Notes: generated by a model from the letters alone, not told the origin. A stretch of 64,000 nt of DNA from Portulaca oleracea (GCA_029582165.1 CM055877.1:42293249-42357248); one strand, 5' to 3'; shown: positions 1 through 12,159, counted from the first letter of the stretch. A program made the numbers and translations.

Positions 1-1210
1 AGCTAAATTGAGGCTTTTAAGGGAGTCCCGAGTGATTTCCCGAGCCGAGGTGATCCGAGACCCGAAGCGGAACTGACCCGGAAATCCTTTCCCCATTTCT
101 GGTGCAAAAAAGGGGTGTAATACCCGCTACATCCCTTGTAGCGTGAGCTACAGCCCAAGGAAGGAAGAAGGGACGAAGGCAGATGGACGTCGCGCCTGCC
201 ATAAGGACCTTTGCACCAGCGACAAGATAAGCTCGCGCCCGCCACCTGTTAGTCGCACCCGTTATATTGTGCCCAGGAAGATTTAGCCCAGCCTTGCCAA
301 CAGAAGGTCGCCCTGCGATCAAGTCGGTGCCGCCCGCGACCTCACCAAGACCAAAATCGCCTAGTTGTTTTTCGCTGGGTCGCGCCCACGACCAAAGGCA
401 TGCCGCCCGCGAACTATTGCAGTTCAGAATGGCCTGGTGACTTTTCTCGCCCTTGCGCCCATGAACATGGGTGTGCCGCCCGCGACGGTCTGCTGTGTGC
501 GAACGATTAAGTGCGTGGCGGATGGGATTATTTGTAGGGTTTAGGGCTTTGTTTATTCCTTCAATATATACCCTAAACAATTCAGCATTATAATCATCTA
601 GTTTTTAGCATCTAGACATAGAATTAGAGTAGAATTATGTTTTATTGCATCTTTCGTTGTAATCAACTCTCTTTTAAGCAATTTCAATTCAAGCATTTTC
701 CAAGTTCTTGCTCTCTCTCTAGTTTTCATTGATGTTTTGTCATTCAAATTTCATTAGAATTAGGCCAGAAATCCAATCCAACTTTTAGTGATGAGGAGGA
801 TTAAGAGTAACAAATTCTACTTCAACTGAGTATTTGGAGATTCTTAGTAATCCAAATCACAATTTCTTATTTGTTCGGGGGAAAATTCGAGTGAAGATTT
901 AATGCATTGAAGGTATAATTTGTTGTTCTCAATTTCATCATTAGGATTAGTTTTTCATTCATTGCTTTTAATTGCTTTCATAGTTAGAGATTTACTTTCT
1001 TGTTGAAATTAGGTTTAGATCATCTTTCCATGCTTTCTTGATTATTGTTGTTATGAATCCATGCTTAGCTTACTTTAATTTCCTTTAATTATTTATTGCT
1101 TTCCGCATTTGAAAACCCCCAACCAAACCAATTTCCTCATTAGCCAGACACCCATCCTTGAGGTACGACAACCCTACTCATAGAAAATCCTTAAAATACG
1201 CAACCAAACA
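1..1210 (+). repeat. 5' LTR of element E (left end outside window)
   Basis: This stretch aligns with 10610-11687 and, beyond a large insertion, with 61690-61820, so it is the left LTR of a retrotransposon lacking about 130 bp before the window edge. It ends in CAACCAAACA and is followed at once by an Asp-tRNA-type primer site, which fixes the plus orientation. It contains a GC-rich block with short palindromes (about 120-520) and a TATA-like run near 565. It is noncoding; reading frames here are fortuitous. Confidence 0.85.
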
Positions 1211-1211
1211 A

Positions 1212-1229
1212 TGGTGTCGTTGGCGAGGA
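1212..1229 (+). other. Primer binding site of E (tRNA-Asp type)
   Basis: TGGTGTCGTTGGCGAGGA lies one base after the LTR end. It is a degraded version of the complement of the plant tRNA-Asp 3' end (TGGCGCCGTTGCCGGGG), the primer used by Athila/Tat-type elements. Better-preserved versions occur at 42077 and 62290. Confidence 0.75.
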
Positions 1230-1372
1230 TGGTGTTATTTGGTAGATTAGGTTATTGGTTTGTGTGTAAGAAGTTTATTGCTTTCTAGATTCTTCCAAAA
1301 AAAATGTAGTTACAAAAATTGAATATCGAAAAAAAGAAATAAAAGAAATAAAAGAATAAAAAAAAGAGAGTT

Positions 1373-2869
1373 ATGGATAGTCCCCCGTTTCACCAATTTG
1401 AGCATGAAATATTTTGGAGATGTTTTGCTAGATTGCAGAATTATCGTGCTCAATGTGAATTGTATGGTATCTTCTATGATACATTAGATATTTTAGGAAT
1501 TGTGCATGAGGGTGTTAATTATGAAACCCGAAATCTCTTAGAATATTATGGGTTTTCTGATTTAGGAGAAGATGTTGCATGGGAATTTCTTGAATGGTTG
1601 TCTAGGATTCTTATGAATTTGAGCAACAAAATGTTATTCCTAACTTCCAACCTTCTTATTATGCACCACCCTTTGAGACTTTAGCCATACCATATCATGA
1701 GTACCCCCAAAATATGAATGATCAATCTAGTGGAGGGGAGTATATGAAAATTTTTTGTGAATCTTCTCAATGCCCCAATAGCGAGGTTCATCCTCAGTGT
1801 TTTGTGTCAAGCTTGGTGTCATTTATTTGATGCTTGTCCTGAGTACCCTGCTTTCAAAGGTTTTATGGATGGGTTTGATTTTGCTAAACCTGAATTGAAT
1901 AATACTCGTGTGTGTGAAATAGAGGATGAGGATGAAGGCCCAATGTTCATATTTACCAAACCCTCTTCCCCTTCACCTGTTGAGAGAAACGAAAAATCAT
2001 GTGATATTGAGTCTAATCAGGTTTGTGAGCCCATTAGTGAGGATACACTTGAGGTTGAGACACCCTTGATGGAGAAGAACTCCACAATTAGTGAATTAGC
2101 GTGTCATGATGTTGTGCTCCATGAGAATACTCTTAATGAATCATTAGTCACACCTTTGCCCATACCATCATATGAGGAGATGATTGAATGTTTTGATGTT
2201 ATTTCTGATACATTTTCCGTAGATGAGGAGTCTAGTGCTAGTTCATTGGCCCATCTTGTTGATCTACACGCTCAATCTCCATGTGTGGATCAATCTTAGG
2301 ATTCATCTTTAGTTACTCCTTCCCCCTCTCTTCCAACTCAGGATCTTAATTTCCATGATGCATTGGTGTGTGAATATGAGTCTTTCACGATAGGTAATGT
2401 TCCTGAGCATTCCACTTTCACTTTTGATTATGTTTTGAATGATGCACCTTTGTCATTTGATACTGATAGTTCTTTTGATGAGTCTGAAATTGATGAAGAT
2501 GATGATGTACCTTCTTGTAGTGTTGAGAGTGTTGTTATGTGGTATAACCCTACTTTTTTCTGATCACCCACTGATGAATATGATGATTTGGATGAATTGG
2601 AGACTGTAATTGTTGAAAATTGCATGGAAGTTGAGTGTGAGGATTCTTTATGTTCTAATGAAATTGAAATTGTTTCCCCATTTCCCCTTCATGTGATGTG
2701 TTTTCCTGCACTCTTTTTTCATGAACCCGAGAAACTATTAAGAGCACTAACGTTTGCTAATGAAATTTTGAGATTGTGCTCTTATGTCCACCACTGTGAG
2801 ATCCATGCAAGAATACAAGACTTGTTACTACGGACGTTGAATGGTCTGACATGGTGCTCGATATCTTGA
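1373..2869 (+). pseudogene. E: Gag-like segment plus acidic region, broken
   Basis: The first part (1373-1684) contains the motif EGVNYETRNLLEYYGF followed by EFLEWLSR. This resembles the start of Gag in Athila-like elements and the corresponding segment of element D (EGLNAETRNLLNYLGL). Between about 1685 and 1820 the sensible frame shifts by one. From 1757 the frame is open except for in-frame TAG at 2297-2299 and TGA at 2561-2563, and encodes a Glu/Asp/Ser-rich polypeptide of about 370 codons ending at 2869. I see no protease, RT or integrase. The likely interpretation is the decayed single gene of a non-autonomous LTR element; the role of the acidic region is unknown. Confidence 0.6.
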
Positions 2870-3695
2870 GGTGAGATGGAGTGACTGATGCTCCATAGAT
2901 ATTCTGATACTTCATTGTTTGGGTATACCCAGTACCCAACCAGGTACTATCTTTCGTTATCTTTCTTTTACGGTTAGTGGGTTTGGCTTTCTCTTCTTCT
3001 TTTGTTTTCTTTTGGTATGTTTCTTGATTTCTTTTGGGTGCTTGCTTATCTCTATTTCTATTCCAATGAGGACATTGCAGGCCTTTTTGTGTAGGAGTGG
3101 GGGTGGTATGCATGTCGGCTTGTGTTTTTCTTTTCTTTTGTGAGTTTTTTTTGTGTTCTTAGTTTTTCTTGCGTGTGGTGTCACCTTAGTCACAATGAGG
3201 ACATTGTAGAGTTTTTGTGTGGGAGTGGGGTGGCACAAGTTCCTGTACAGTTTTTGGAAGAGAAATAACTTGAGTTATCGTGGAAATTAGGCGAAAATTT
3301 TAAAATTTTTGTTGGCTAAGGGTGGTTTGTATATATGGTTGTGTAGTTGATTGCGAGAATATTGCAACTGCATGGTTATGAATAGTTTGTGAATGATTGA
3401 TAGGCTTCGAACTTGATTGTTGCTTGTCCTAAACATAATAACCTCCCCTGTATTTGCAACCATGTGGTATCTTTAGAAATTCATGTCTAGGCTAGTTAAT
3501 ATGATGGTTTTGGTTCAGGAGGAAGGTTTTAGGTTCTTGAATATCCATACTCTAAGTAGGAAAAGCTGAAAAACAATGGAAAGTAATAAAGGTTAGTATA
3601 CCTACACAGGTTGATATGAGTGGTACGACGCTCTTACCCCTTAAGCACTTCGTTTGCATATGGAGTAGCCCGTGTTGGGAGGCTAAACCCCATTT
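2870..3695 (+). other. E: noncoding 3' region with duplicated purine motif
   Basis: No gene is seen. The motif AATGAGGACATTG followed by TTTTTGTGT and GGAGTGGGG occurs twice (about 3066-3110 and 3196-3235), spaced by T-rich sequence. This arrangement is typical of the region upstream of the polypurine tract in Athila/Tat-like elements. A segment at about 3595-3690 has a diverged second copy at about 9660-9770. Confidence 0.6.
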
Positions 3696-5559
3696 TGATG
3701 GAGACCATCCGGCAAGTCCAACAGCAGCTCAAGCATCACCAACAGCAGCAGACTAGGAGAATGGAGATGATTCAGCAACAGCAGCAGCTCGAGCAGCTTC
3801 TACATCATCTTCATCACCTAAGGAGGTTACACCAGCAGTTTCAGCACCAGCATTGACAGCAACAATCCTTGTTGAACCAAACATAGCAGTTGTTGGAGCA
3901 TTTCCAGCAGAAACAACAGGCTTCCATTCTCAACAGCAGTTCAATGAGTCCACATCAGCCACCAGTCCACCAACATCATCCATCCAGGCTTGCTACACAT
4001 TGGTAAGGCAAGTTCTGGCCAGCACAACCACTCATTCCACTAGCACTGGCCATTCAGACCAATTCCAGTTCCCAGCAGCATCAGTCCAAGTAAGCATCTT
4101 TCTCAATTCTGTATCTTTAAATTGAGTGAGATTCAGTAAGAGGTCCCCAGGAGTTTTTTGTTCCTTGACATACATTTTCCAAGGACAAATCAAGTTCCAG
4201 AATGTTCGAGCAAGGAAGCATTAAGTGGGTTTTTTGCTTTTTGGGCCCTGTATTTTGGGGGTATTTACAATTTGGACCCTCATGTTTCATAGTTTACAAT
4301 TTGGACCCTATACTTTGTTTCCGGCAAAAATTTGGACATAATTAGAGGGGTCCGGCCAAAAGAGGCCCTTATTGTAGTTTGACTGATTTTTCCTTCCAAA
4401 GTTGCCCCTTAATTATTTCTGAACCTCCAAATTTAGCCTTCATTTATTCGGTTTTCTGGGAGTTTGGAGTTGAATAGTCACTAAGGGTGGGATATGTTTA
4501 TGGGCTGTGAAATTGCAGTCTTCAGTCTATTCAATTTCAAAAGGAAATTCAAAATAAATGAATAAATGAAATAAGGGTAAATCGGTCAGTTTATGCAAGA
4601 TTTTGGTCTTCACCGGAGTCAAACTAAACTTTGGAACAAATTTTTTGGGTCCATATTGTATAGGGTCCAAATTGTAAACTTTGAAACATGGGGGTCGAGA
4701 TTGTAAATACCCCCAAAATACAGGGTCCAAAAAGCAAAAAACCCGCATTAAGTTGCAGGCACCAGAACAGACAATCCCAAAATAATTGTTTGTTATCAGT
4801 TTTCCCAGAACCTCAGCTCTGGAGCCAAGTTATTTTTGTTTAGCTACAATGAGGGTTATTTAAGTCTTTCACAGCCTTCCTTAAGTTATTGAGATTATAT
4901 CTAACTTAAGAAAAGCCCGGGAAAGTTACTGAGGTAACTTACAATTACCCTCCCAGCTAGGAAAGGCCCTGATTGGCTGAAATTGCCAACCTTTGGGGTT
5001 TTGGTCCAATCAGAAGCTAGCATTGCTTTTCCTTTCATTTTCAAATGTATTCGGTTTGTATTAGCTAGAATAGGGTGTAATGTAATGTATTTGTTTTGGT
5101 TAAGTAGTTAGATTAGAAGGGAGATTAGCAAGTTACTTCAATTAAGTACCTCTAATCAAACTGTTTAGGATTAGCTATATGTAGTGATGTATTCAGTAGC
5201 TTGCAAAACTAATCAGTGATATTTTCAATAGCATTCTGAGTGCCTTAGTTGAGCATCTCGTTGGTGAGTGTCAGCAAACTCTCATTTGGTTGAATCTACT
5301 TCAGTATCCAGGAGTTGGCAACCTGGTGGTGTGTGTAGAGCTTACTTGCTTCAGTGGTGGTGTGTCTGTATCTGTTGAGGTAACTAAGTCCTTGCCCTTG
5401 TGTTTATCCTGTGGTGTGCCTGTATCAAAGTGAACACAAGTCTATCCTTTTAATTTCTTGTTGGGTTGTCATCTATTCCAGCTAATTGCATTCAATTAGC
5501 TTTGTTTGAAGTCATTAGTAGTGTGTGTGTTTCTGTGTGGTGTACAACATGAGTTCAGT
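3696..5559 (+). repeat. 5' LTR of J, carrying a MITE, 3' end deleted
   Basis: This aligns with 8236-9560. Once the MITE at 4227-4744 and its duplicated target are removed, about 1.34 kb remains, close to the 1.365 kb of the right LTR. The final bases including the expected ATACATCA are absent, and pol-like sequence begins within about 50 bp. Its first ~420 bp carry the conserved integrase-tail frame also found in sister LTRs, here keeping CAG where the right LTR has TAG. Confidence 0.88.
4227..4744. mobile_element. MULE-like MITE in the J 5' LTR
   Basis: The element has long terminal inverted repeats starting GGGTTTTTTGCTTTTTGG, with arms readable for about 85-90 bp with few mismatches. It is flanked by a perfect 9-bp duplication GCATTAAGT (4218-4226 and 4745-4753). 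The sister LTR of J has the unoccupied single site near 8758. A 9-bp TSD and long arms fit a Mutator-like non-autonomous element. No coding capacity. Confidence 0.9.
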
Positions 5560-5589
5560 CAACAAAGTGGAATCATTCTGCTTAACATT

Positions 5590-8235
5590 GAGGAACACCT
5601 ACCCCACAGAATGACCACCCCCTATTTCAGCCTATCCTAAACGAGTACCTACATATCTTTCCTGATGAAATGCCCCCAGGCCTACCCCCTAAGTGAGACA
5701 TACAACACAAGATAGATCTTGTCCCAAGATCTGTCTTGCCAAATAAACCAGCCTATAGAATGACTCCAGCTGAAACAAATGAGATCTACAGACAGGTTGA
5801 TGAGCTACTGGAGAAGGGTATGATAAGGGAGAGTCTGAGCCCCTGTGCAGTACCAGCCTTATTGGTGCCTAAAAAGGATGGCAGTGAAAGAATGTGCATT
5901 GACTTTAGAGCTATTAACAACTACTGTTAAGTACAGGTATCCAGTTCCAAGGCTTCAAGATATGCTTGATGAACTGCATGGCTCAGTGGTGTTTTCCAAG
6001 ATTGACCTAAGAAGTGGTTACTATCAAATCAGGATATGTGAAGGGGATGAGTGGAAGACAGCCTTCATGACAAAAGGAGGGTTATTTGAGTGGTTAGTCA
6101 TGCCTTTTGGCTTGACAAATGCACTATCCACATTCATGAGGCTGATGAATCAGGTTCTATAGCCCTTGATTGGTAAGTGTGTTGTTGTCTATTTTGATGA
6201 CATACTTTTTTATAGTCAATCAGAGATGGAGCATATCGACCACCTAAAGAATGTGATGGAGATATTGAGCAAGGAGCAGTTGTATGGGAATTTGAAGAAG
6301 TGCCAGCTCTTTGCAAGACAAGTCTCTTTTCTTGGCTACATTGTGACAGGAGCAGGAATTCAAGTGGATGAGGAAAAGGTCAAGGAAATCAGGGAGTCGC
6401 TTATTTCCAGTTCAATTCAGCAAATTAGAAGTTTTCATGGTTTAGCTTCATTTTATAGGAGGTTTGTTAGGAATTTTAGCACCATCCTAGAACCTATGAC
6501 AGAGCTAGTGAAGGGTCAAAGTTTCTCTTAGACACTAGCAGCACAGAGATCATTTGAAAAAGTTAAGAGGCAACTTACATCAGCACCAGTCCTGGCTTTA
6601 CCAAGCTTCTCTAAGGTTTTTGAAGTGGTGTGTGATGCTTCAGGTGTTGGCATAGGAGCAGTCCTGACTCAGGAAGGCAAAACCTGTTGCCTACTTCAGT
6701 GAAAAATTGAATGATGCCAAGAGGAGATACAACACCTATGATAAAGAGTTCTATGCTATCATTAGAGCTCTTCAACACTGGAGACACTACCTAATTGGAG
6801 CAGAATTCATATTGCACAATGATCATGAAGCCTTGAAATTCATTCAAGGGCAGCACAAACTCAACACCAGGCATGCTGCTTGGGTAGAGTTCATGCAACA
6901 GTTTCACATTATGATCCACCACAAGTCCGGAAAGCTGAACAAGGGAGCTGATGCTTTATCATGGAGATATTTGTTGTTGCATGTCTTAGATGCAAGGGTA
7001 CTTGGCTTTGAGCAGTTGAAAGCCTTGTACAAAAAGGATAAAGATTTTGGTGAGATTTTCCAAAAGTGTCAGGGACACCCTCAGAGTCTGTATCATATAG
7101 ACCAAGGGTTTCTTTCCAATGGATCAAGATTGTGTATGCCCAAGAGTAGCTTCAGGGAGCTACTGCTTTCAGAAGTCCATGGAGGATGTTTAGCAGGCCA
7201 CTTTGTCATTGAGAAAACCCTTCTCATGCAGAAAGAACATTACTGCTGACCTAGGATGAGAAAAGATGTGGGGCATTGGGTTAAGAGGTGTGCAATCTGT
7301 CAAGTAGCAAAGAGCCACAGCCTACCTCAAGGGCTGTATACACCATAGTCAGTCCCTACAATTCCATGGGAGGATGTATGTTTAGATTTCATTGTTGGTC
7401 TACCAAGATCACAAAGAGGAAAAGACTTAGTGATGGTGGTGGTAGACAGATTCAGCAAGATGGCACATTTTATTCCATGCCACACCATAAATGATGGAGT
7501 GAAAGTAGTAGAGCTATACTTCCAGGAAGTGGTGAGACTTCATGGAGTCCCTAAGAGCATGGTGTCTGACAGGGATGCCAAATTTTTGAGCCATTTCTGG
7601 GCGACTCTATGGAAGAAGCTAGGGACAAGGCGTAAGTATAGCATAGCATGCCATCCAGAAGCTGATGGGCAGACAGAGGTGACCAACAGCACACTAGGAA
7701 CTCCATTGAGATCATTGATAAACACAAATAAAACAGGATGGGACACTCTTTTGCCCCATACTGAATTTGCATTCAATAGAGCCCCTTCAAAGGCAACTGG
7801 CCTTTCTCATTTCAGGTGGCATATGGGAGAAATCCTATCACTCCTTTGGATTTATCTCCACTAACCAATTCTGTAAAGTTTAGTTATGAAGCAGGTACAC
7901 ATGCAGAGAAGATCAAGAAGCTTCACCAGTAGGTTAGAGAGAAAATAATCAAGTACTCTGACTAAGCAGCTACTTCAGCCAACAAGCACAGGAGGAGAAT
8001 GGTTTTCCAGCTAGGAGACCTAGTGTGGATACAGGAGGAGAAAAGGTAAGTTAGTTCCAAGAGCAGATGGCCCATTTGAAGTCTTGGAGAAAATAACAGA
8101 TAATGCCTATAAGTTGGATCTTTCATAAGACTTTGGAGGGAGTGCTACCTTCAACATTGCAGATTTAAGGCCCTACTTTCCAGCACATGAAGACCTTCCA
8201 AGTTTAAGGACAAACTTTCCTCAACCTGGGGAGGA
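5590..8235 (+). pseudogene. J: gypsy pol remnant (RT, RNase H, integrase)
   Basis: Fragments appear in the order RT, RNase H, integrase. RT motifs include [32 protein letters not shown] and YFDD (6190-6201). RNase H follows at about 6600-6960 and includes HNDHEALKFI. Integrase follows from about 7140, with CQVAKSHSLPQ near 7300, VSDRDAKF near 7565 and DGQTEVTNSTL near 7665. The frame is broken many times: TAG replaces Lys after MNQVL (6160), TAG replaces Trp near 6530, TGA replaces Trp near 7248, a frameshift lies near 6680, and further stops fall after 7900. A GGGGAGGA polypurine tract abuts the right LTR. Protease and Gag are absent. Confidence 0.88.
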
Positions 8236-9600
8236 TGATGGAGACCATCCACCAAGTCCAACAAAAGCTCAAGCATCACCAACAGCAGCAGACCAGAAGT
8301 ATGGAGATGATTCAGCAACACCAGCAGCTCGAGCAGCTTCTACATCATCTTCATCACCCAAAGAGGTTACACCAGCAGTTTCAGCACCAGCATTGACAGC
8401 AACAAGCCTTGCTGAACCAAACATAGCAGCTGTTGGAGCATTTCCAGCAAAAATAGCAGGCTTCCATTCCCAGCAGCAGTTCAATGAGTCCGCAGCAGCC
8501 ACCAGTCCACCAACATCATCCATCCAGGCTTGCTACACCTTGGTAAGGCAAGTCCTGGCCAACACAGCCACTCATTCCACTAGCACTGGCCATTCAGGCC
8601 AATTTTAGTTCCCAGCAGCATCAGTCCAAGCAAGCATCTTTCTTAATTCTGTATCTTTGAATTGAGTGAGATTCAGTAAGAGGTCCCCATGAGTTTTTTG
8701 TTCCTTGACATGCATTTTTCAAGGACAAATCAAGTTCCAACATGTTCGAGCAAGGAAGCATTAAGTTGCAGGCACAAGAACAGATAATCCTAAAATGATT
8801 GTTTCTTATCAGTTTTCCCAGAACCTCAGCTTTGGGGCCAAGTTATTTTTGTTTAGCTACAATGAGGGTTATTTAAGTCTTTCCCAGCCTTCCTTAAGTT
8901 ATTGAGATTATATCTAACTTAAGAAAAGCCCGGGAAAGTTACTAGTGTACCTTAAAATTACCCTCCCAGCTAGGAAAGGCCCTGACTGGCTGAAATTGCC
9001 AACCTTTGCGGTTTTGGTCCAATCAGAAGCTAGCATTGCTTTTCCTTTCATTTTCAAATGTACCCGATTTGTAGTAGCTAGAATAGGGTGTAATGTAATT
9101 TATTTGTTTTAGTTAAGCAGTTAGATTAGAAGGGAGATTAGCAGGTTACTTTAATTAAGTACCTCTAATCAAACTGTTTAGGATTAGCTATATATAATGA
9201 TGTATTCAGCAGCTTGCAAAACTAATCAGTGATATTTTTAATAGCATTCTAAGTGCCTTAGTTGAGCATCTCGTTTGTGAGTGTCATCAAACTCTCATTT
9301 GGTTGAATCTACTTCAGTATCCAGGAGTTGGCAACCTGGTGGTGTGTGTAGAGCTTACTTGCTTCAGTGGTGGTGTGCATGTATCTGCTGAGGTAACTAA
9401 GTCCTTGCCCTTGTGTTTATCCTGTGGTGTTCCTGTATCAGAGTGAACACAAGTCTATCCTTTTAATTTCTTGTTGGGTTGTCATCTATTCCAACTAATT
9501 GCATTAAATTAGCTTTGTTTGAAGTCATCAGCAGTGTGTGTGTTTCTATGTGGTGTATTATAAGTTCAATACTCTGATCTTGGTGAGCTTTTATACATCA
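8236..9600 (+). repeat. 3' LTR of J
   Basis: A full LTR of 1365 bp, TGATGGAGACC to ATACATCA, followed by the TSD CATTT. Its 5' part continues the integrase reading frame (TSSIQACYTLVRQ near 8517-8555; FLNSVSLN before a TGA near 8665), interrupted by one TAG at about 8607 where the left LTR has CAG. A TATATATAA box lies at 9189-9197. Confidence 0.92.
9189..9197 (+). promoter_or_regulatory. TATA box of J LTR
   Basis: TATATATAA lies about 400 bp before the LTR end. The equivalent in the left LTR is weaker (TATATGTAG). It is the only candidate core promoter in the LTR and is inferred from sequence alone. Confidence 0.45.
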
Positions 9601-9605
9601 CATTT

Positions 9606-10478
9606 TTGGGCCATATAATTCCCGAAAATACTAACACAAATTAACTTAATTCAGTGAAAATGTTGGTTCACCTACATAGATCGGTGTGAGTAGTGCGGCA
9701 CTCACGCCCCTTAAGCACCTCGTTTGTGAATAGAAAGGATCTATATTGGAAGAGTAGACCCCTTACAGGACCGTGTAATTCTCGAACAGACCGACATCAA
9801 AAAAAGAAGTTGAATGCAATAAGTGTTGAACCTTTCTCTATGTAATTTGCGGCCTTCACCAAGCCAAGGGCGACACAAAATAAGGAGAGAAACCGCTGTT
9901 AATTAATTGAAAGTTGAGCATGGGTGTTTGAGTAGTTATTTTTAACCGATTGAATCATGACTTGAACAAAAACAAGCCGGAAACACTGCAGTTGAGCACA
10001 AGGAACCCATCAAGTTTATGCATGAGCGAGGTGAAAAATGTGAAGTCTAGTAACAGTCTTGCTAGTGTCCTTGATAGTGTTTACTAACTGCTCTTAGTTG
10101 AGTGAATGCATTGTTTGAGTAGTTAGCTTCGCGACCGTGTATGTGAATTTCCTTAGTGTCAACCCCTTTTCTCAATTTCGCATCTCTTCTTCTCACAAAG
10201 TGTTTCTCCTCCTTTCTTTTTCTTAGTTTTGAGTCTCTTTTCTTTTCTTTCTTTTCTATTCATTTCTTTTCCTTTCTTTTCCTTTGCTTTTGTGGTTATA
10301 GCGTCTATAAAACCTCACGAGACCTTCCTCATCCACGTGGGCTGCCAAGGGGTTTAAAGGGCTTGATGCATGTGCTAAATGCATTCGCGATTCCTGCGAA
10401 AGTGAGTTAGGGTAGTTAATTTCTTTTTCTTCTTTATTTTAGTTTGCTCGGGGCGAGCAAACCCTTGTGTTGGAGTAT
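9606..10478 (+). other. E: distal noncoding body up to polypurine region
   Basis: This continues E after the J insertion. No gene is seen. It has a pyrimidine-rich stretch (about 10190-10290) and ends with a short palindrome, GCTCGGGGCGAGC, then a GTGTTGGAG purine run directly before the LTR. The same palindrome-plus-purine arrangement precedes the LTR-like units in K. Confidence 0.6.
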
Positions 10479-11687
10479 TGTTCGGTCTCGTTTCGAGCCG
10501 AATTGATATCATTTATAAGGTGTTTTGCTTGTTTTAGTCCCTTGATTATATATAAAGATATGATGATTTTTGTTTTTGTAGGATAATAAAGAGTTAGAAG
10601 GACACTGAGCTTAATCGAGGCTTTAAGGGAATCCCGAGCGAATTCCTAAGCCAAGCCGATCTGAGACTTGAAGCGGAACTGACCCGGGAATCCTTTCCCC
10701 ATTTCTGGTGCAAATGGACCTTTGTACCCGCGACAAGATAAGCACGCGCCCACCACATGTTTGTCGCATCCCTTACATTGCGCCCAGGAAGATTTAGCCC
10801 AACCTTGCCAATAGAAGCAGGTCACAGCTGCGATCAAGTCGGTGCCGCCCGCGACCTCACGAAGACTAAAATCTCCTACCTGCTTTTCCCTGGGTTGTGC
10901 CCCGACCAGAGGCGTGCCGCCCGCAAACTATCGCACTTTAGAATCGCCTGGTGACTTTTCTCACCCTCACGCCCGCGAACATGGGTGTGCCGCCCGGGAC
11001 GGCCTGCTGTGTGCGGACGATTAAGTGCGTGGAGGATGGGATTATTTGTAGGGTTTTGGGGTTTGCTTATTCCTTCTATATATACCATAAACTATTCAGC
11101 ATTATAATCATCTAGTTTTTTAGCATCTAAACTTAGAATTAGATTAGGATTAGAGTAGAATTAGGTTTTATTGCATCTTTCTTATATTTCCTTTATCTTT
11201 CATTAAGTTTTAGTTATATTTCGAAGCATTCTCTAGTTTTCTCTCATTGTAATCAACTCTCTTTCAAGGAATTTCAATTCAAGCATTTTCCAAGTTCTTG
11301 CTCTCTCTCTAGTTTTCATTGATGTTTTGTCATTCAAATTTCACTAGAATTAGTCAACAAATCCAATCCAACTTTTAGTGAGGAAGAGGATTAAGAGTCA
11401 CAAATTCTACTTCAAGTGAGGATTTGAGGATTCTTAGTAATCCAAATGACAATTTTCTTCTTTGTTCGGGGGAAAATTTGAGTGAAGGATTCAAGATGAA
11501 GAGTCAGTGAAGATTTAACGCATTGAAGGTATAATTTGTTGTTTTCAATTTCATCATTAGGATTAGTTTTTCATTCATTGGTTTTAATTGCTTTCATAGT
11601 TAGAGTTTTACTTTCTTGTTGAAATTAGGTTTATATCATATTTTCATGCTTTCTTGATTATTTTTGTTATGAATCCATGTTTAGTTT
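10479..11687 (+). repeat. 3' LTR of E, proximal part (split by F)
   Basis: It starts TGTTCGGTCTCG and aligns from about 10610 with the window start. Alignment stops at 11687, where F begins, and resumes at 61690-61820. Removing F and one copy of its TSD gives a gap-free match to the left LTR around 1062. Contains TATATATA at 11077-11084. Confidence 0.85.
11077..11084 (+). promoter_or_regulatory. TATA box of E LTR
   Basis: TATATATA lies downstream of the GC-rich block. The left LTR has an equivalent AT run near 565. It is a candidate core promoter for E. Confidence 0.45.
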
Positions 11688-12159
11688 TGTAAAACCCCAA
11701 ATTTTTGGTTCGCGACACCATTAGTTCCGTTTGGCAAACCGTTGGTGTTAAGTTTAAGTTTCGAGGACGAAACTTCTTTCTACAGGGTAATGATATAAAA
11801 CCCCGAAAAAATCCAAAGGTGTTGACCGTGACGTCGTTAGTAAATTAGGTTTGACTCCGTTAATTGTTAAATGTTCGTTTGTGATTATATTTGCTAACAC
11901 TTGAGCTCGTAGGATCTTTGGGGGACTACTAGGGATATTTTGGAAATATCTTGTGTTATTATTATGTGTAATATTACTCCTACTACTACTATTATTATTA
12001 ATAATAATATTATTATTATTATTATGATGTTTATGTTATTATTATAACTATTATTAGTATTACTATGTTTATTATTACTGTTATATTTACATGATTATTA
12101 ACAGTATTACGTTAGTATTAGTATGTGTTTTATTTATCTTTACCATTAGTTAGATTAGG
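11688..12159 (+). repeat. F: LTR start fragments and end of internal region
   Basis: This holds TGTAAAACCCC at 11688, the TTTCGAGGACGAAAC motif near 11758, then TGATATAAAACCCCG near 11792 as the start of the retained LTR. An ATT-rich low-complexity stretch lies at about 11975-12080. The F sequence resumes at 52642 after element A. Confidence 0.6.

Larger units (their letters stand above)
3696..9600 (+). mobile_element. J: Ty3/gypsy element, internally deleted
   Basis: LTRs beginning TGATGGAGACC and ending in ATACATCA bound a degraded pol region. The flanking five bases are CATTT at both 3691-3695 and 9601-9605, a perfect TSD. It is inserted in the body of E and belongs to the same family as A, B and C, but on the opposite strand. 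The left LTR loses its last ~40 bp near 5559, and the primer site, Gag and protease are all missing, so sequence passes straight from LTR to pol. It cannot be autonomous. Confidence 0.93.

Noticed and set aside
5590..8235. Integrated caulimovirus (pararetrovirus) as source of the RT fragments
   Set aside because: LTRs, TSD, integrase and initiator-Met primed sister copies show a Ty3/gypsy retrotransposon.
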